Assembly (NCBI GenBank): GCA_963678705.1
Contig: OY783211.1
Coordinates: forward strand, 17,002,603 to 17,066,602
Source: Panorpa germanica
Taxonomy: Eukaryota; Arthropoda; Insecta; Mecoptera; Panorpidae
Direction of reading: 5' to 3'
Length of the DNA stretch: 64,000 bases
Below are positions 38,496 to 51,940 of the stretch, piece after piece (position 1 is the first letter of the stretch; each line of letters begins with the position of its first letter). Position numbers and translations under genes: made by a program. The notes beneath the pieces were generated by a model. It made no database searches and was not told where the DNA came from. It worked only from the letters and a program-made list of their open reading frames with translations.

Positions 38496-40717
38496 TGTTC
38501 TATAACTTTCTCAGTTCAATCATATCTAGTAAATATTCTATAATTTTATTCAGTCGCAATTTATACTGCAAACTGAGCCCCCAGAGTGGTAATCCTGTAC
38601 AGGCTGCTATACTCGTTTCATAGATGATACGCAACCACGTTTTCTACTAATCCTCTTTCTTAGAAATAGTGTAAAACGAGTGCATTATATTAAAATGCAG
38701 ACCAAAATAGTAACTGTGTTATAATCAAATTTTAACATTAGCTGTAGATATCGGTTAATATCTTAAATTTTGTTTAATACAATGCAAATATTAAATCACG
38801 CGACTAATTCCTGATTACACACCGGTACAACTACTACTGAAACGAATTGTGGAGTAATGCGGGTTGCCTGTCTAGCAGGCGCTACATAACACCTACAAGA
38901 ACTCGTGAAATAAAGGGAGCATGTGTTGATGTCACACATTTAAATGAAGAGAGTGTGTCTGTGAGGGGGTGGGAGAAGGATAGGTGTATGGTCTATTATT
39001 TCAGATATTGAAAACATTATTTATATTAGAAATACATCAATAGATAAAGCATTAGACTCTTTTAATTGTCGTGGTTAGATACAATTTCATTTAGCATGAG
39101 AATATAAAAAACCCAAATAATTTGGCATAAGAAGAGGAGAAGTAGAAAATGTTTTACGCTGTCTTAATTTATCTTAATTGTCTTTTCTGTAGTATCGCAC
39201 TTATAAATTATAAAATGAATTCTACTGTACACCTGCCATAAAAGATAAAATACTGCTTTAAAATAGGACCCCTTATATAAATTATATATATCATGAATAT
39301 ATATATAGAAGTGATTAATACTGTGTAATACTTGAAAAGAAATATTCAAAATGGAATTAAAACGCATGATCAAATTCAAATTTATCAAAATTGTCAGTAT
39401 TTTCAAAATTGTCTTAAAATATTACGTGAAAAAAATTCATTTAATTGGTATCGTTTCAGCTGGTTAACAATTCTTCTTATTTAAAACCACAGGTTTCTTC
39501 CCTCTGGATAATACACTCTTTCTACTAGTTTTAGTATGGATTCAATACGTCCCAATTCCATCGTTACTTCGTTAGTAATCCGTGTGCATTCATCCCCATC
39601 CCTTGTTGTCAGTCTCCCACTTCATCCCACCACCCATTACCTCCCCCTTCATCTTTTCTAACTACCCTCAGTTCAGCACGATGTTCTACTCGTACCCTCA
39701 TTCTTTTAACACACATACTCCTCGCGTTGTTACGTCATATGAGCGTGAACCTATTGATTTGCCTGCACAATATCAGAACAATCGATAATATCGATTTGTG
39801 GCCCTTATTTTTAATTGGGGACATGCTATGGAATTCGTGACAATCTAGAGCTATGTTTGAAATAGTTTGAGATATCTCTAGAATATATGTATATACTTTA
39901 TAGACTGGTAGTATTTTACGTGTCCTTGAATGTGATATGATAGTCTGTAGTAGCAATACAATAAAAACATGGAAGAAATGTAGCTCATCATCCCAAATCG
40001 TCTACGATTGACAAGCAACACATTTATACGAGCAATCATCCAAATACCGCGTTATCTTTGCTGTATACACTTCACTTCTGCTTCACACAGCTTCCACGTT
40101 TCATTCAAACATAAAAATAGACAAATATCTATCTGTGAAATTTTAAAAATACATTCGTAATTCCATTGCACTTTCTTCTCAAGAATTCTATAAAATTTTC
40201 CTTCTTGAATTCATCCGAATCTTTTAAAAGACAAAATTTACGATTTCCTTTTTAACGACCATTTGTCAGAATTTGTATTTGTTATCTTTGTCTTTTTTAA
40301 ACAAACTGAAAAAATATCATTGTATTTGAATGCCTCCAGATTGACAAAGCAGACGTCCGCTTTGTATAATCGCGTAGTTTTTAGAAGCATGTCCTGTAGG
40401 AGGCATTGAAATCGAACTGACCAAGAACCAGGGATGACACCACTTCGTTAAAAGTCCAGTGGAAGCTGGATGTCACAAATCACCGACGAACAAATAGTCA
40501 ATGACTCGATATCGACATCATGTGCCCCCATCAATGAAAGGGGGCACTAGGCAGCAGACACTAGACTCTAAGCAGGACTAGTAGGACACACGCAGGACAT
40601 TCTGGATTGAATTATAGCCAAAGCTGTTAGTTGTTATCTTGGTTGTTTGTTTGTTTGTTCGCGTTTTATTTTATAGCTATTTCGTTACTAGGTTCATATG
40701 TGAACCAAAGATTCTCA
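38496..40717. other. Intergenic sequence, nothing recognised
   Basis: Several short open frames without family resemblance. A pyrimidine-rich patch lies at 39590-39680. Confidence 0.5.
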
Positions 40718-41200
40718 AATGGGTTTGTGTCCTATGTCTTAATTTCTATAAAAGTGTACTATATATTGATAAAGTGGGTTACTAGAACCTCAAATGTTCA
40801 ATTATTTAACATTTAGAGATATTAACAATTAAAAAAGTCATTTTGTCTCTTTAATTATTAAAGGAATTCAACGTTGTACACATTCCAAATGCATGTGACA
40901 TCACAACCGCTGCCAACCTTACAGCTCATAAATCTCCGCTTTATGTATTTATATATAAAAATATCAAATATTATTTACAGCTATTTCAAGGAACAATAAA
41001 ATTCCAATATAATGTCTGCCATAACAGGGTTAAATAACATAAAAACTTATTATTCTTTGACTTGACTTGATTATTTCGACTACCAACAGCTACAAAACAT
41101 TACCACAACACTGACCTACTCAATAAATACACATTTATTAACATCAATTTCAATCAACAATTGAAAAATCGACCACTAAAGAATGAGACGCAAGCCCATT
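40718..41200 (+). mobile_element. MITE-1 copy I (short subfamily, deleted)
   Basis: Ends are AATGGGTTTGTGTCCTATG and GACGCAAGCCCATT, forward orientation. It is 483 bp because a stretch is missing between ACTCAATAAAT and ACACATTTATT. It lacks the ATCTCTTTTA hairpin. Confidence 0.9.
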
Positions 41201-44200
41201 TTGTAACTGAATGAACTGAATACAGATAAACCGGAGAGTGTATGTGATAAAACTGTACGGTTTATCATCGGTTACTTGTACAGGTATTCTGCTAATGTAA
41301 ACCTGTCAGATATACCCTTTAAGTTCTTGGATCCGGTTCAATGACTTAATGAAATAACTCTCCGAATAATATACCACTAAAAAAAATACACAATAAACAC
41401 AATCTGCAAAACACAAACAATTTATGCAAGATATAACCTTAATAATTGAAATCGCAGTAAAAAATTTCCTAAACTTTGAGTGCCATTTTATTTGTGTAGG
41501 TATATATTATCCACTCCTTTCTGCTTCTTATAGAGCAGGACGTAACAGAACGCAAGACTTTTTATATTATTGTGTAAAGATCTAAATGAAGATAGTTTTT
41601 CCGAGCCACATATCTTCGTCTAAATTTTAGATAAATAAAAAAAATTGTATTTTACAGATTTAAAATACAGTCCTTTTTATCTTAATAGTTCACATATTTC
41701 TCTCATATGTGTTATTTTATTGTTTTTTTAGTGTTTAAAATCAGCTTAGATCGAGATAAAGACCATTTTGTTCGAGAGAGATGTTTCAAGAAAAAATATA
41801 CATTTTAGTTATTTTATAAGTGATTTATACGGGTATAACATAGGGAGCCTGCTATTTTATGGAATAGATTTTGCATAATTTAACGTTATACTTGATACAG
41901 TTTATAATATGACGTTTACCATTAATTATTTTTAATTAAATATTAATTTATACATGTTAAACCACCTGTTCTTATTTTTAGTTGATTAATTGTGACGTCA
42001 TAAATGACTTATTGTCTAAGGTGCACATAGGCTAACCCCCTAGGTACTTATGTTTACAGTATCCTGTATTACCACTGCTTAAAATAATACAATACGAGTA
42101 ATATAATTGACATGTCAAACAGTTTTTGTAGTGCAGTGTTTATTAATTGTAAAGTAAAATTAATTCGTGTTGTGTTAATTATTGGATATATCTAAAGTGG
42201 AAGGAAAGTACGAGCGTTATAAATTCAACATTTACTGAGCATTGTAAGTACCACATTTCATTTTAAAACTTATAATACAAATTTAAGGTTATGTTGTCTA
42301 TATAATTAAATACACATTCAATTATTCGTGTACATTTTGACATTTATCTTAAAAACAACATCTTGTTTCTACTATTACAGTAATGAATTAACAAATGATA
42401 AAAGTTTTGTTATTCTTTAAATCATCGATGCTAAATAAATTTATAAAAAAATACATAAATATAACGAAAAACGTTAATATATTCAGATAAGTTCAATAGA
42501 TTTTTTCCAGTACATTTGGCAAATAATCGAATGACCATAGACCAAAAGAATGTTCCTTAAAAGGGCAATTCCAGCATGTGTCTGTCTTGTCCTGTAGTTC
42601 TATCATCCGGCTGCTTTTATAAACGTAAAGGCCTGGGCTATTTTTAATCCAATTTGATTAGAGAATCGACTGGGGTTTCTTATAAACTGTATAGATAGCC
42701 ATTGCTATGGTCAGGCTAGTTTGGGTCATTTGCATTTTATATTTATGATTATAATCTAAAATATTTTGTTTTGACCAAAATAGTCATAAATACGTCAATA
42801 AAAATAATAAATTAGGTATTTTATTTAGTATGAGATTAGGGGGTTTATTCTGGATTGCAGTTAGGTTATGTGTAATATTTAGGAAGAGAAGAGAAACGAG
42901 AGAGGAGGTTTACTGTGAGGTGTCAATACCTCAACGCTTTATATACTGTGCTTCCAAAAAACTATGTTTAAATTTCGATGACAATGACTCAACCAAAATC
43001 GTAAAAGTAACCAATTTTATGCAGCTCGTAATCTTATGCACACCTTATTTTTATTTCCGATTTGATTAACGCCCCCTTCTCACTACACGGGTAGCGGATG
43101 GGGGTGATTTGCCGATGGGTCTGCATCTACCCAAGCTTCAGACATTGTTTTGATCTTTTACGGCGTTATTTTTACTGACCCTCATTTCTCCCTTCTCTCT
43201 TTTCATCATCCCTCTTGCCTTATGGTATTGAGATGTTACAGCTTTCTGTTATGGTGTTATGGTACCCATGGTGTCTATTGTTGCTGCAATGATGTAATGT
43301 CGCCTTAACTTAAATGGGGCGTATTTCCGATAAAAAACGAACACCCGATAGTAAAAAAATAAAATAAAATACTAGTAGCTGGACATGTACACAACACATC
43401 CATAAATGAAAGACTACTCATCCTGTAAAATAAAAGGAGGCGATCAGGGTGATTCTCTAAAACGTACAAATCTATGTAATTCAGTTCAGCTATTTAAATT
43501 ATCAAACTTACAAACTTATAGTCTTACATCAATTTGTTAGAATTTATATAATATGTTATAAAAAGTATGTTTTGTAAGTTTTACAATCTGTTTCTCTTAC
43601 AAATAGGGTTACCATATTTCAAATTAGATGTGGAGGGACAACTCTTGTATCTAGTCAAACCGTTACCCTTTTTGGGCGACCCACAAATTTTAACTTCCAC
43701 GCGAAGTCAATTGTATTTAGTCAAATCTGTAATTCACTCTTGTGCGGGACTATCTCACTAATTTCGGGACGTGTTGCATCACTGGTTACAATTGCTATAG
43801 ACTTTCTTTTTTAAATTTGTGTTTTTGAAAAATTAATTTTCTGTAGAAATACTTTTCTTTTATCGTACATATAAACACTAAAGTAACATCATACTTATAA
43901 ATTATTTCTGAGTCTTATGACAAATACGAATAAGGGTTATTTTATAATATATAAGAGCAATTTTACATACGATTTTACAAATCGAAATAATCCCATCAGG
44001 CATCAAAACTCTCTTAAATTATTAACGCATGCAATATTGTTTACCTTATGTTTACTAACATAATAAACATCAACAACTCTCGAATTATGCAACTCAGAGC
44101 AATAACTTTGGTGTCATTTTGTAGATAATATCCATGTATGTCAAAATATCGTAAAAATAATTTACATCAAGGTGCCGGTTTTTGAGATATGTAAGAAAAA

Positions 44201-45543
44201 CTAAAAAAAAACAGACAAATTTTGGACTAAAATTCGCATAATTCATTTTTTTATGACATTTTCAATTTGAAAGCTTATAAAATGATTTTATTACTTGATA
44301 GGTGGTATAATTACCTTTCAAATAGTATTTTATTTATATCCATTGGACCTTTAGATCCAGAGAAATCGATAATTTTAGGCTAAAGTAAAAAATTAAATTT
44401 AAAATGGCGGCCATTCCTACAGGAGGGGGGATGGACCCCACATATTGTATAATACGTGCCTAAATTGGCACCCTGTATATGACACCCTGTATATGTAATT
44501 GTGTTTAGCGGGTAAATTGTAATTTTTTACAAATGCTATTTTATATTTTCTGGTCGGCTAGAATCAAAAGCAAGAGATGGTAAATGTATTATCGCATAAT
44601 GCAGTTATAGTGACAGTCGAAATTAGCCGAGGCGCATGGTCTGCAGGTGAACTTCCGTGTTTTATAATACTTCTACATTTAAGCAGGAAAACTATTTTTT
44701 ATTTTCTTATAAGCTCTTGAGAAATACTGCCAGAATATCCCACAATTAGTCTGGACCATAGTTGCACAGTTTATAGTTCCCTTATACTTAACATGGGCGT
44801 TCCTGGCAGGCAACCGACCGGCTGGTTATCGCAATAACTATAGAAACTGCAGAATACCCCCGATACTGTATCAATAGCGTATATCTAAGCATCAGCCCAA
44901 TAAATATAACTGGAAAATAAGAACTTTGCGCAATAACGAAGTCGTTGTATTGCGGTACGACGTCGTTAGCCGTTAGCCGTTAGAATTGTAAATTAGCTTA
45001 TTACCGAAACTTGCTTGGACGTTGAACAGAAATATCAAATCAGAAATATTGGTAATATTCATTTATGGGTATTATGTATGGAATCGCCCGTTTATTTTCC
45101 ATAATATTTATATAGAATAATTTAAAAATATTGAAAATTATATTTTTACAACCTTATTTAGCATTATTGAAATTTTATGTTTATGAATCTAACAAGGTTC
45201 CTTTCTCAATAACTCTACTGCGAGATTTGTTACATTCTCATTAAGAAATTCAAGTAATAATCAACAAGTTATTTAGAAAATATAACTTCGATTAGAGTTT
45301 GAGAACCATTAACTATTAATTCAAATGAAGTTGGAGAATCTATTATATTAAATATAATCTTAAGGCCATATATAAATCGCATATGAATATGACTTGAACC
45401 TAAGTTGTAGGAAAATCTCTGAAAGCCTTTAGAGCTTGTCAAGCTCTTAAAGAAACTTCATTTAAGAAAATGAAATACCGGTTCATAAATACAGCTGAAA
45501 TATAATGCAATATTTAGTACACCAAATATCTAGAAAGCTCTTG
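41201..45543. other. Intergenic sequence, no gene supported
   Basis: No frame here shows family similarity. The part 44100-44490 (ending in CACCCTGTATATGACACCCTGTATATG) looks like an old transposon remnant. 42100-42250 could be a non-coding first exon (ends CATT|GTAAGTACC), but without a partner exon this is not supported. Confidence 0.45.
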
Positions 45544-45559
45544 GACTTTGTCAATATTA
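45544..45559. repeat. 16-bp LINE target-site duplication (left)
   Basis: GACTTTGTCAATATTA here is repeated exactly at 46923-46938, bracketing the LINE. Confidence 0.9.
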
Positions 45560-46922
45560 TTTATTTATTTATATATTAATTGTGTATGCCTTTCGGCTTT
45601 ACAATCTACAGTATTATATTTCTAATACATTTCATTCCTATATACATTCCAAACTTAAAAACTAAACTTAAAATAAACTTAAAATCTTCTCGACTTTTAC
45701 TACTTCCAAAAGTGCTTTCTGCTTCTTCTTCTTTTGACCCTCTCTATTATTCTCCACCAGATTATTTATTCTCCTGTTTTTCCTTTTCTTCTTACTATTT
45801 CCGCCATCCACCTCTTTCCTTCACTGCCTCCCTTTAATAGCTGTCCAATATTCCTTTCGCTTGCTACTTTTTCCTTACACTCAAACTTAATGTGCTCCAG
45901 TGTTTCGTCCTCCGCTCCACACATTCTACACTTTCTTTCCTCACTCTTTTCCCAGTATCTGTTTCCTTTTTCCTCATTTCCCAATCTAAACCTTGCTGTT
46001 CTTCTTATGTGTTTTATGTCCTTTTCTATAAGGTACTGAGGCACATTATTTTCCCATAACCTCTTATATCTTTTATTGTAGTTACTTTTTTCTATTTTTC
46101 CCATTCTCTCCTGCTGTTGTGTCTCCTTATCCCTTCTCCTTAGCTCCTCTGCCACACTTGCGCCACCTTCTCTTCTCCTCTCTGCCTCCTCGATCGCCAT
46201 TCCATTCCTTTCAAAGTATTCTTTTCTCTTTTTTGGACCTCCTTTCCCCCCATTCTTTATGTAATCCTCTCTTATTTTCTTTACGATTTTGCTTTCCGCT
46301 CTGTTCAATTTCTCCTCGTATTTTACCGCTCTTTCCCCTGTTTTAATTCGTATCTTGTCCCTCTTTAGCTCCTCCATCACCATGTATCCTGGCGTGCACC
46401 TGTCCAGCCCTAGAACCCATTTCATATATCTTACCTGTATTCTTTCCAACTTTTCTTGTTCCTTCCACCCCCAAACCTCTGCTCCATACGACATCATACT
46501 GGCTATCAGTCTCTCGTATATCCATATTCTCTTTTGTATGTCCCCCCCAAATACCTTTTCCCCTAGTCCCCATACCCGTCGCATTGCTTGCTCTGCCTTC
46601 TTTGCCACCTCCCTTATATGCGCCTCTTCTCCATTATTCTTTTTAAAAGTGTAGCCCAGATATTTAAATTCTTCAACTTCCTCAATGTCCTCTGTCTTGT
46701 ATTTCCACCTTTTAAGTCTCCTTTTTCCACCCCCTTTTTTAAATACCATAATTTTTGTCTTTTCCACGTTTAACTCTAGTCCTTTCCTGTCTATATACCT
46801 CCCTAGCCGGTGTGCCATCTCCTGCAGCTCTCCTTCCCTTTTTGCCAACAGGACTATATCGTCAGCGTATGCTAAAGTCCATATCTTGTAGTGCCTTCCT
46901 ATTAGCACCCCCCCGTGTCTTT
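45560..46922 (-). mobile_element. 5'-truncated LINE insertion with perfect target duplication
   Basis: The 1363-bp minus-strand element has a perfect 16-bp target duplication. Its 3' end is a short TAAA-type tail (TTTATTTATTTATA on +) and its 5' end is truncated within the RT domain. It contains one open frame (45766-46908). The structure is that expected from target-primed reverse transcription with incomplete synthesis. Confidence 0.9.
45766..46908 (-). CDS. Partial reverse transcriptase ORF of the LINE (C-terminal part)
   Basis: The uninterrupted 380-aa frame begins just before the catalytic box (LAYADDIVLLA). It continues with GLELNVEKTKIMVF and FKYLGYTF (thumb-side RT motifs), then a long charged region (EEAERRREGGASVAEEL). 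It closes with a C-terminal zinc-knuckle CRMCGAEDETLEHIKFEC. The N-terminal RT and endonuclease are missing, so it cannot act on its own. Absence of stops agrees with a recent insertion. The exact LINE clade is not clear from the sequence; related broken pieces lie at 34028-34480, 26536-26935 and 23391-23870. Confidence 0.85.
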   Translation of the reverse strand: MLIGRHYKIWTLAYADDIVLLAKREGELQEMAHRLGRYIDRKGLELNVEKTKIMVFKKGGGKRRLKRWKYKTEDIEEVEEFKYLGYTFKKNNGEEAHIREVAKKAEQAMRRVWGLGEKVFGGDIQKRIWIYERLIASMMSYGAEVWGWKEQEKLERIQVRYMKWVLGLDRCTPGYMVMEELKRDKIRIKTGERAVKYEEKLNRAESKIVKKIREDYIKNGGKGGPKKRKEYFERNGMAIEEAERRREGGASVAEELRRRDKETQQQERMGKIEKSNYNKRYKRLWENNVPQYLIEKDIKHIRRTARFRLGNEEKGNRYWEKSEERKCRMCGAEDETLEHIKFECKEKVASERNIGQLLKGGSEGKRWMAEIVRRKGKTGE

Positions 46923-46938
46923 GACTTTGTCAATATTA
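46923..46938. repeat. 16-bp LINE target-site duplication (right)
   Basis: An exact second copy of GACTTTGTCAATATTA. Confidence 0.9.
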
Positions 46939-47320
46939 AAATAAACTGTACAGAGTAGCGCCGGATTAAGTTATTTTAAGTAGAAAGGCAACATATGAAA
47001 AAGGAATGAATTCACTACGTGCCAAAAATGTATAAATAATAATATGATATTGCATTGCTTGTAAACAACTCTTTTGAATAACATTTTTTACTTTCCACGT
47101 GAAATTACTGGTATCTAGTCAAACTCTTACCTTTTACTTTTAGCCTAAGACTTTATGAAGACCAGGTCGTAATTACCATAATAATTAGCAAACAATGACT
47201 TCCCACATAATTCCCTTTCCGATATAGTGGAAATTTTAATCTCTACATGTTTTTCAAAAGAGAAATACTAAAGTCTAATTCCAAACCACGGTTTTTACAT
47301 TTAGTTTACGTTTTGTTTAA

Positions 47321-47718
47321 TTAATATTTTAATCTAGATTTCAGGTTTTCATAATAGGCATTCCTTGTCACATTCGAGTTTTAATTTGAGTTTAGTTAAT
47401 TTAGTTGTGGGGCATGCGTCGTTAGTAATATAAGTTTTGACAGTTGGACAAAATTGAATGTGGAATAATTAAAATAGCTATTTTAAATAACGATTATTAA
47501 TAACAAATTGACATTGAATTTTTTTTTTAAATAAATCCTACTGCATTTTGACAGATTGTCACATTTTGGATCTTGTAATATAATATACATTTTTTTAATT
47601 TAGTATTTTTAGTTTAGAAACAAACCTTGTAAGGTAAACAAAGAAATTAAATTCAAAATTAATAATGGAATGACTACGCATGTTCCGATATCTTATACAA
47701 TTTAAATTAAATACTAAA
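47321..47718 (+). repeat. Duplicated intergenic segment, copy 1
   Basis: It shares order and sequence with 49091-49536: AATCTAGATTTCAGGTT, TCGTTAGTAATATAA, AAATCCTACTGC, TTTTGACAGATTGTCACATT and CCTTGTAAGG blocks, with substitutions and an indel near 49260-49310. It is either a dispersed element or an old local duplication. Confidence 0.75.
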
Positions 47719-48176
47719 TTAAAAATAAAATTTAAATAACAGTGGGAATGATATTTAAGTAACAAATATACAAGTTTTTTAGTGAATATTTCTATATCTG
47801 AGCTGTATTTACATTGCGATACAACCAATAGAGTACAGTAGGCCGTGTATTATAAATATTGTAGAGTTACATAATAACATCAATAGAGTTTGAAATTGAT
47901 AAATCTGTGGTGGGTGCAGACTGGGACTGAAGACAGAGACTAGAAGTGGGACCAGCATCAGGAATGGACCGGGAGGTTGGGATATTTAAGTCCTGTTGTA
48001 TAGGGAAGGTTTTGGGTGGGTGGGTGGTTCCAACTGGTACTGGTACTAGCTTCTCTAAACGCGCTTAGCATCGCTCCACTAACTTTGATGAGATTTCGGA
48101 ATAGATATCGAGTTGAATCAATGATACAAAATTTAATACACTCATATGCACCACTACATATATATATATATATATA

Positions 48177-48602
48177 CAACGTGTCCCAAAATTCATCGAT
48201 AAGCGGGCACCAGTGGGTGGACCTGCTCATGATTACACGAGGAAAAAAGAAAGAAAAAATTTATCTCATTTTGTTTTGAAATAACAAAAAAAAAATTAAA
48301 ATCTTTCAAAAATTGAAACACCTAAAAAATTTTAGGGAAAAATATAATTTGGATTGATTTTTGTGTAAAAACTGCAGGTATTCTAGGATTTTTAATGATT
48401 GCCGATACAAAAAAAAATCAGAAATATTTGAAAAATTGTGATCATGGTATTTAAAAACATCTTAAGGTGTTTCAATTTGCAAAAATTTAATTTATTTTTG
48501 TAATTTCAAAACAAAATGAGATACATATCTTTTTTTTCTCGCGTAGTCATGGGCAGGTCCACCCTCTGGTGCCTGCTTATCGTTAAATTTTGGGACACGT
48601 TG
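48177..48602. mobile_element. 426-bp foldback MITE with long terminal inverted repeats, TA target site
   Basis: Left end is CAACGTGTCCCAAAATTCAT and the right end inverted is CAACGTGTCCCAAAATTTAA. The inverted arms stay similar for about 130 bp (for example GGGTGGACCTGC and ATCTCATTTTGTTTTGAAAT). TA lies at 48175-48176 and 48603-48604, inside a TA-rich tract. This fits a Tc1/mariner-type non-autonomous element. Confidence 0.85.
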
Positions 48603-49090
48603 TATATATATAGATTTTTGTTTTTTGTTAAACAAACTTAAAAAATAATACCTACAATCTTTTAATATCAACAAACTATTGACCAATGGAGTACATTGAC
48701 CCTTGACATGATTTGCCCCCGCGGGTCCCTTTTTTAGACATTTCACACTATAAATGTCATAGACAGGAAACAGTTAGTAAAAAAAATGTGAAAACAAACT
48801 ACCCATCTAGTGAACTAGCTACCCTTAAAGAAAAAAACTTCTATACCCTTGTCTAAAATATAATATATTTGTTTGGGAAATCCGTTTCGACATAAGGGAG
48901 TTTAATAGAATTTTATATAAAAAGATTTTCTTTAAAGCAAATAAAATTAAGTATTTTTAGTATTGTCCTAAATAGTACCGCATAAACTTTGATAATAAAA
49001 ACATTTTCAAATTTTTAATTGTACTTTATATACATTTTCACTAAATTAATAAATTTTTGCGTTAAGCCTAGTTGAGTTTGCCTGTTTTTA

Positions 49091-49536
49091 TTTAATATTG
49101 TAATCTAGATTTCAGGTTCTCGTTTAAGTGTCACATTTGTGTTTTAATTTGAGGTTATTTAATTTAGTTAGTGCGTATGCATCGTTAGTAATATAAATTT
49201 TGACAGATCGACAAAATTGTATGTGAAATAATTAAAATTGCTAATTTTAATAACAATTAATATAGAAATTATTTTCTCTTCTATATTTTTCAAAATCTGA
49301 CATTAAACTTCTTTTAAAAGTAAATCCTACTGCGTTTTGACAGATTGTCACATTTTGGAGGTTATAATATAATATAGTTTTTCTTAATTTAATATTTTTA
49401 ATTTAAAACATTTGACCTTGTAAGGTTCTAAAAAAAACTAAGAAAACTTAAAAAATAAATTAAATTAAAAATGGTACTGTGAATGGCTACGCGTATTGCC
49501 ATATGCTAAATAATTCAAATTAAATTAAATACTTTA
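49091..49536 (+). repeat. Duplicated intergenic segment, copy 2
   Basis: Partner of 47321-47718, 1.77 kb further on and in the same orientation. The foldback MITE lies between them. Confidence 0.75.
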
Positions 49537-51319
49537 TCACCTGCCTAATCTTGGTTAGTTAAAATCTATAGAAATTTAACAAATCTCACAGCTACATGAC
49601 TACACTAAAGCATTTAAAAACAGAATCTGCTACTAGTTTTTCAGTTTGAATATTTCCGCTACAGTTTACACAAGAGCTGTTTTCCCAACCTCCTGTTTTC
49701 GCACAAGCTAAACGAGGGGACCAGTCTCTAGATATGATAGATGTCATTCCACCACATAAGTCTCACCAAATGGGGCCATTGGGGTCCCTAAACGGCTCCG
49801 CTAAATGCCCACCGTCCTAACGTCCCTAAGATTAAATGGACATGGAACGCAGTGCATGGGAATGACCGCGTTACGTAAAATACAGCTGAAATATGCGGAT
49901 GGGACATTATCGTTTCTACTAATAGATGCAATACAGTAACTAGGTAAAATTAATATACGCCAGCTAATACAATTTACTCCCTATAACGCGGCTAATATGT
50001 TACGCGTGGAATGAAATCGCGTATTACGGAATCGCATGGGAATTTTGAAATATATATTTCACTTAAGGTACATTTTACATTACATTTTCTACCAGGGTTT
50101 TGTTACATTTAATTTCAAAGTTTTGCCTCCATTTTCGCAATTCACATCACTTATTTCACACCTTACAATTATTTATTATTCAAATTATCAACTTTTAAAT
50201 CCTTTATCTCACAAAAGTAAACCAACCGCTATTTGAACTCTAAATTCTTTTAAAGTATTTCTTGATTTATATTTCTATGAAATTTCAAAGAGATTTTCTA
50301 ACTTAAAACTTATATGTATAAATCATACGATTTGACATAAAAAAATGTAAAAATAATACTCTCTTCTAGTGAGATACGCACTAAAACAAAGTAGAATATT
50401 GAAAATAAGAAGGATGAATTTCCTGGGGATTTTCCCGTGATCGGAAAAACCGTTTAAATGTCTCAATAGAAAGGTTCAAGCTATAATTCTTACAAGAAAA
50501 AATTATAAGGTTAGGTTAGATTCACAATCATTTTATTTGTAACAGTTATATAAAATGTAGGTAAAGCAGTAATCTGTACGTATCTGTTATGTTTGTGGTT
50601 ACAGAAAGATTTTGTGCGTCGTCTATATCCAACATTCATGTTCCATTTGTTGAATCCAAATCGAAGTAACATGTAACTTAATACATCGGCATGCTCTGTC
50701 GGTATTACGTATTCAGTTCATTTATTTTAATATGCTAGTGCTAGTCGTAAACGTCGTGACGTCTCATCTAATCTAAAATACAACTCCTAGTAATTATGAC
50801 TAAAGAAATAGTGAAGTCAAAACTGTGTGTGACAAGAGATGACAAAAAAGTTAAATAACCATAAAATCTGTGTGATGTAATTTATAGATGACCTCTATAT
50901 AAGGTCTTTAACAATATAATATACTTTTAAATGTATAAGCAGAGTACCTATCTTTTCACAGATAGACTTTTACATTAGTTTAGCGTATTCCTTTATTACT
51001 TCTTTTTCTTTTTCTGTATGCTCCATCACCTATTGTGACTGTATACAATATTTCTTTTATATAATAGCTTATATTTTTATATACATCAGAAAAAGATTTA
51101 TCTCCAAAGCCAGTCTTATCCGTTTAATAGCGTTATTGTTATAGTTCAGATATAGATGCGATAAATGAGGCATAGCTCAATAGTTCAGTAACTCTATGCC
51201 ATTCCGCTGCTCGCTGGCACTGGTAGTCTTTTACTATTTTCAAGAAAATATATGAAACGCAGTATAACTATATGATCAAAATAATGTAAGACATATTTTT
51301 CAGAGTATACCTATTGAAT
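49537..51319. other. Intergenic sequence, nothing recognised
   Basis: No supported gene. The motif at 50660-50700 resembles 22200-22250. Confidence 0.5.
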
Positions 51320-51940
51320 AATGGGCTTGTGTCCTATGTCTTAATTTCTATAAAAGTGTACTATATATTGATAAAGTGGGTTACTAGAACCTCAAATTTT
51401 CAATTATTTTTTAATAACTCCTTATGTGTTAAGAGATATTAACAATTAAAAAAGTCATTTTGTCTCTTTAATTATTAAAGGGATTAAACGTTGTACATAT
51501 TCCAAGTGCATGTGACATCACAATCGCTGCCAACCTTACAGCTCATAAATCTCAGCTATATGTATTTATATATCAAATATTATTTACAGCTTTTTCAAGG
51601 AACACTCAAATTCCAATATTATGTCTGCCGTAACAGGGTTAAATAAAATAAAAACTTATTATTCTTTGATTTGACTTGCTTATTTGACTACCAACAGCTA
51701 CCAAACATTACCAAAGCACTGACCTACTCAACAAATAACTGACGTTAAAATGCATTTCACGTCATAAAAATATGGCCGACCATTTCTAGTGCTAAAAGTA
51801 CAATTCAAATTTATAATTGCTATATCTCCGTCAACATTTAGATATTTAATAAAATAGACACGCCAATACACATTTATTAACATCAATTTCAATCAACAAT
51901 TATAAAATCGACCACTAAAAAATGAGGACACAAGCCCATT
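51320..51940 (+). mobile_element. MITE-1 copy J (short subfamily, intact ends)
   Basis: The 621-bp copy has perfect 16-bp inverted ends (AATGGGCTTGTGTCCT / AGGACACAAGCCCATT), forward orientation. It lacks the ATCTCTTTTA hairpin segment. No clear target duplication was seen. Confidence 0.95.

Noticed and set aside
42100..42260. Possible non-coding first exon ending CATT|GTAAGTACC
   Set aside because: A single donor-like site with no downstream coding exon that I can recognise; too weak to call.
42830..43761. Open frames at 42830-43069 and 43567-43761
   Set aside because: Chance-length frames with no domain, no family resemblance and no splice context.
45580..46958. Several + strand frames over the LINE
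   Set aside because: They are shadows of the minus-strand reverse transcriptase frame; low-complexity Ser/Leu/Phe-rich translations are the reverse of Lys/Glu-rich coding.
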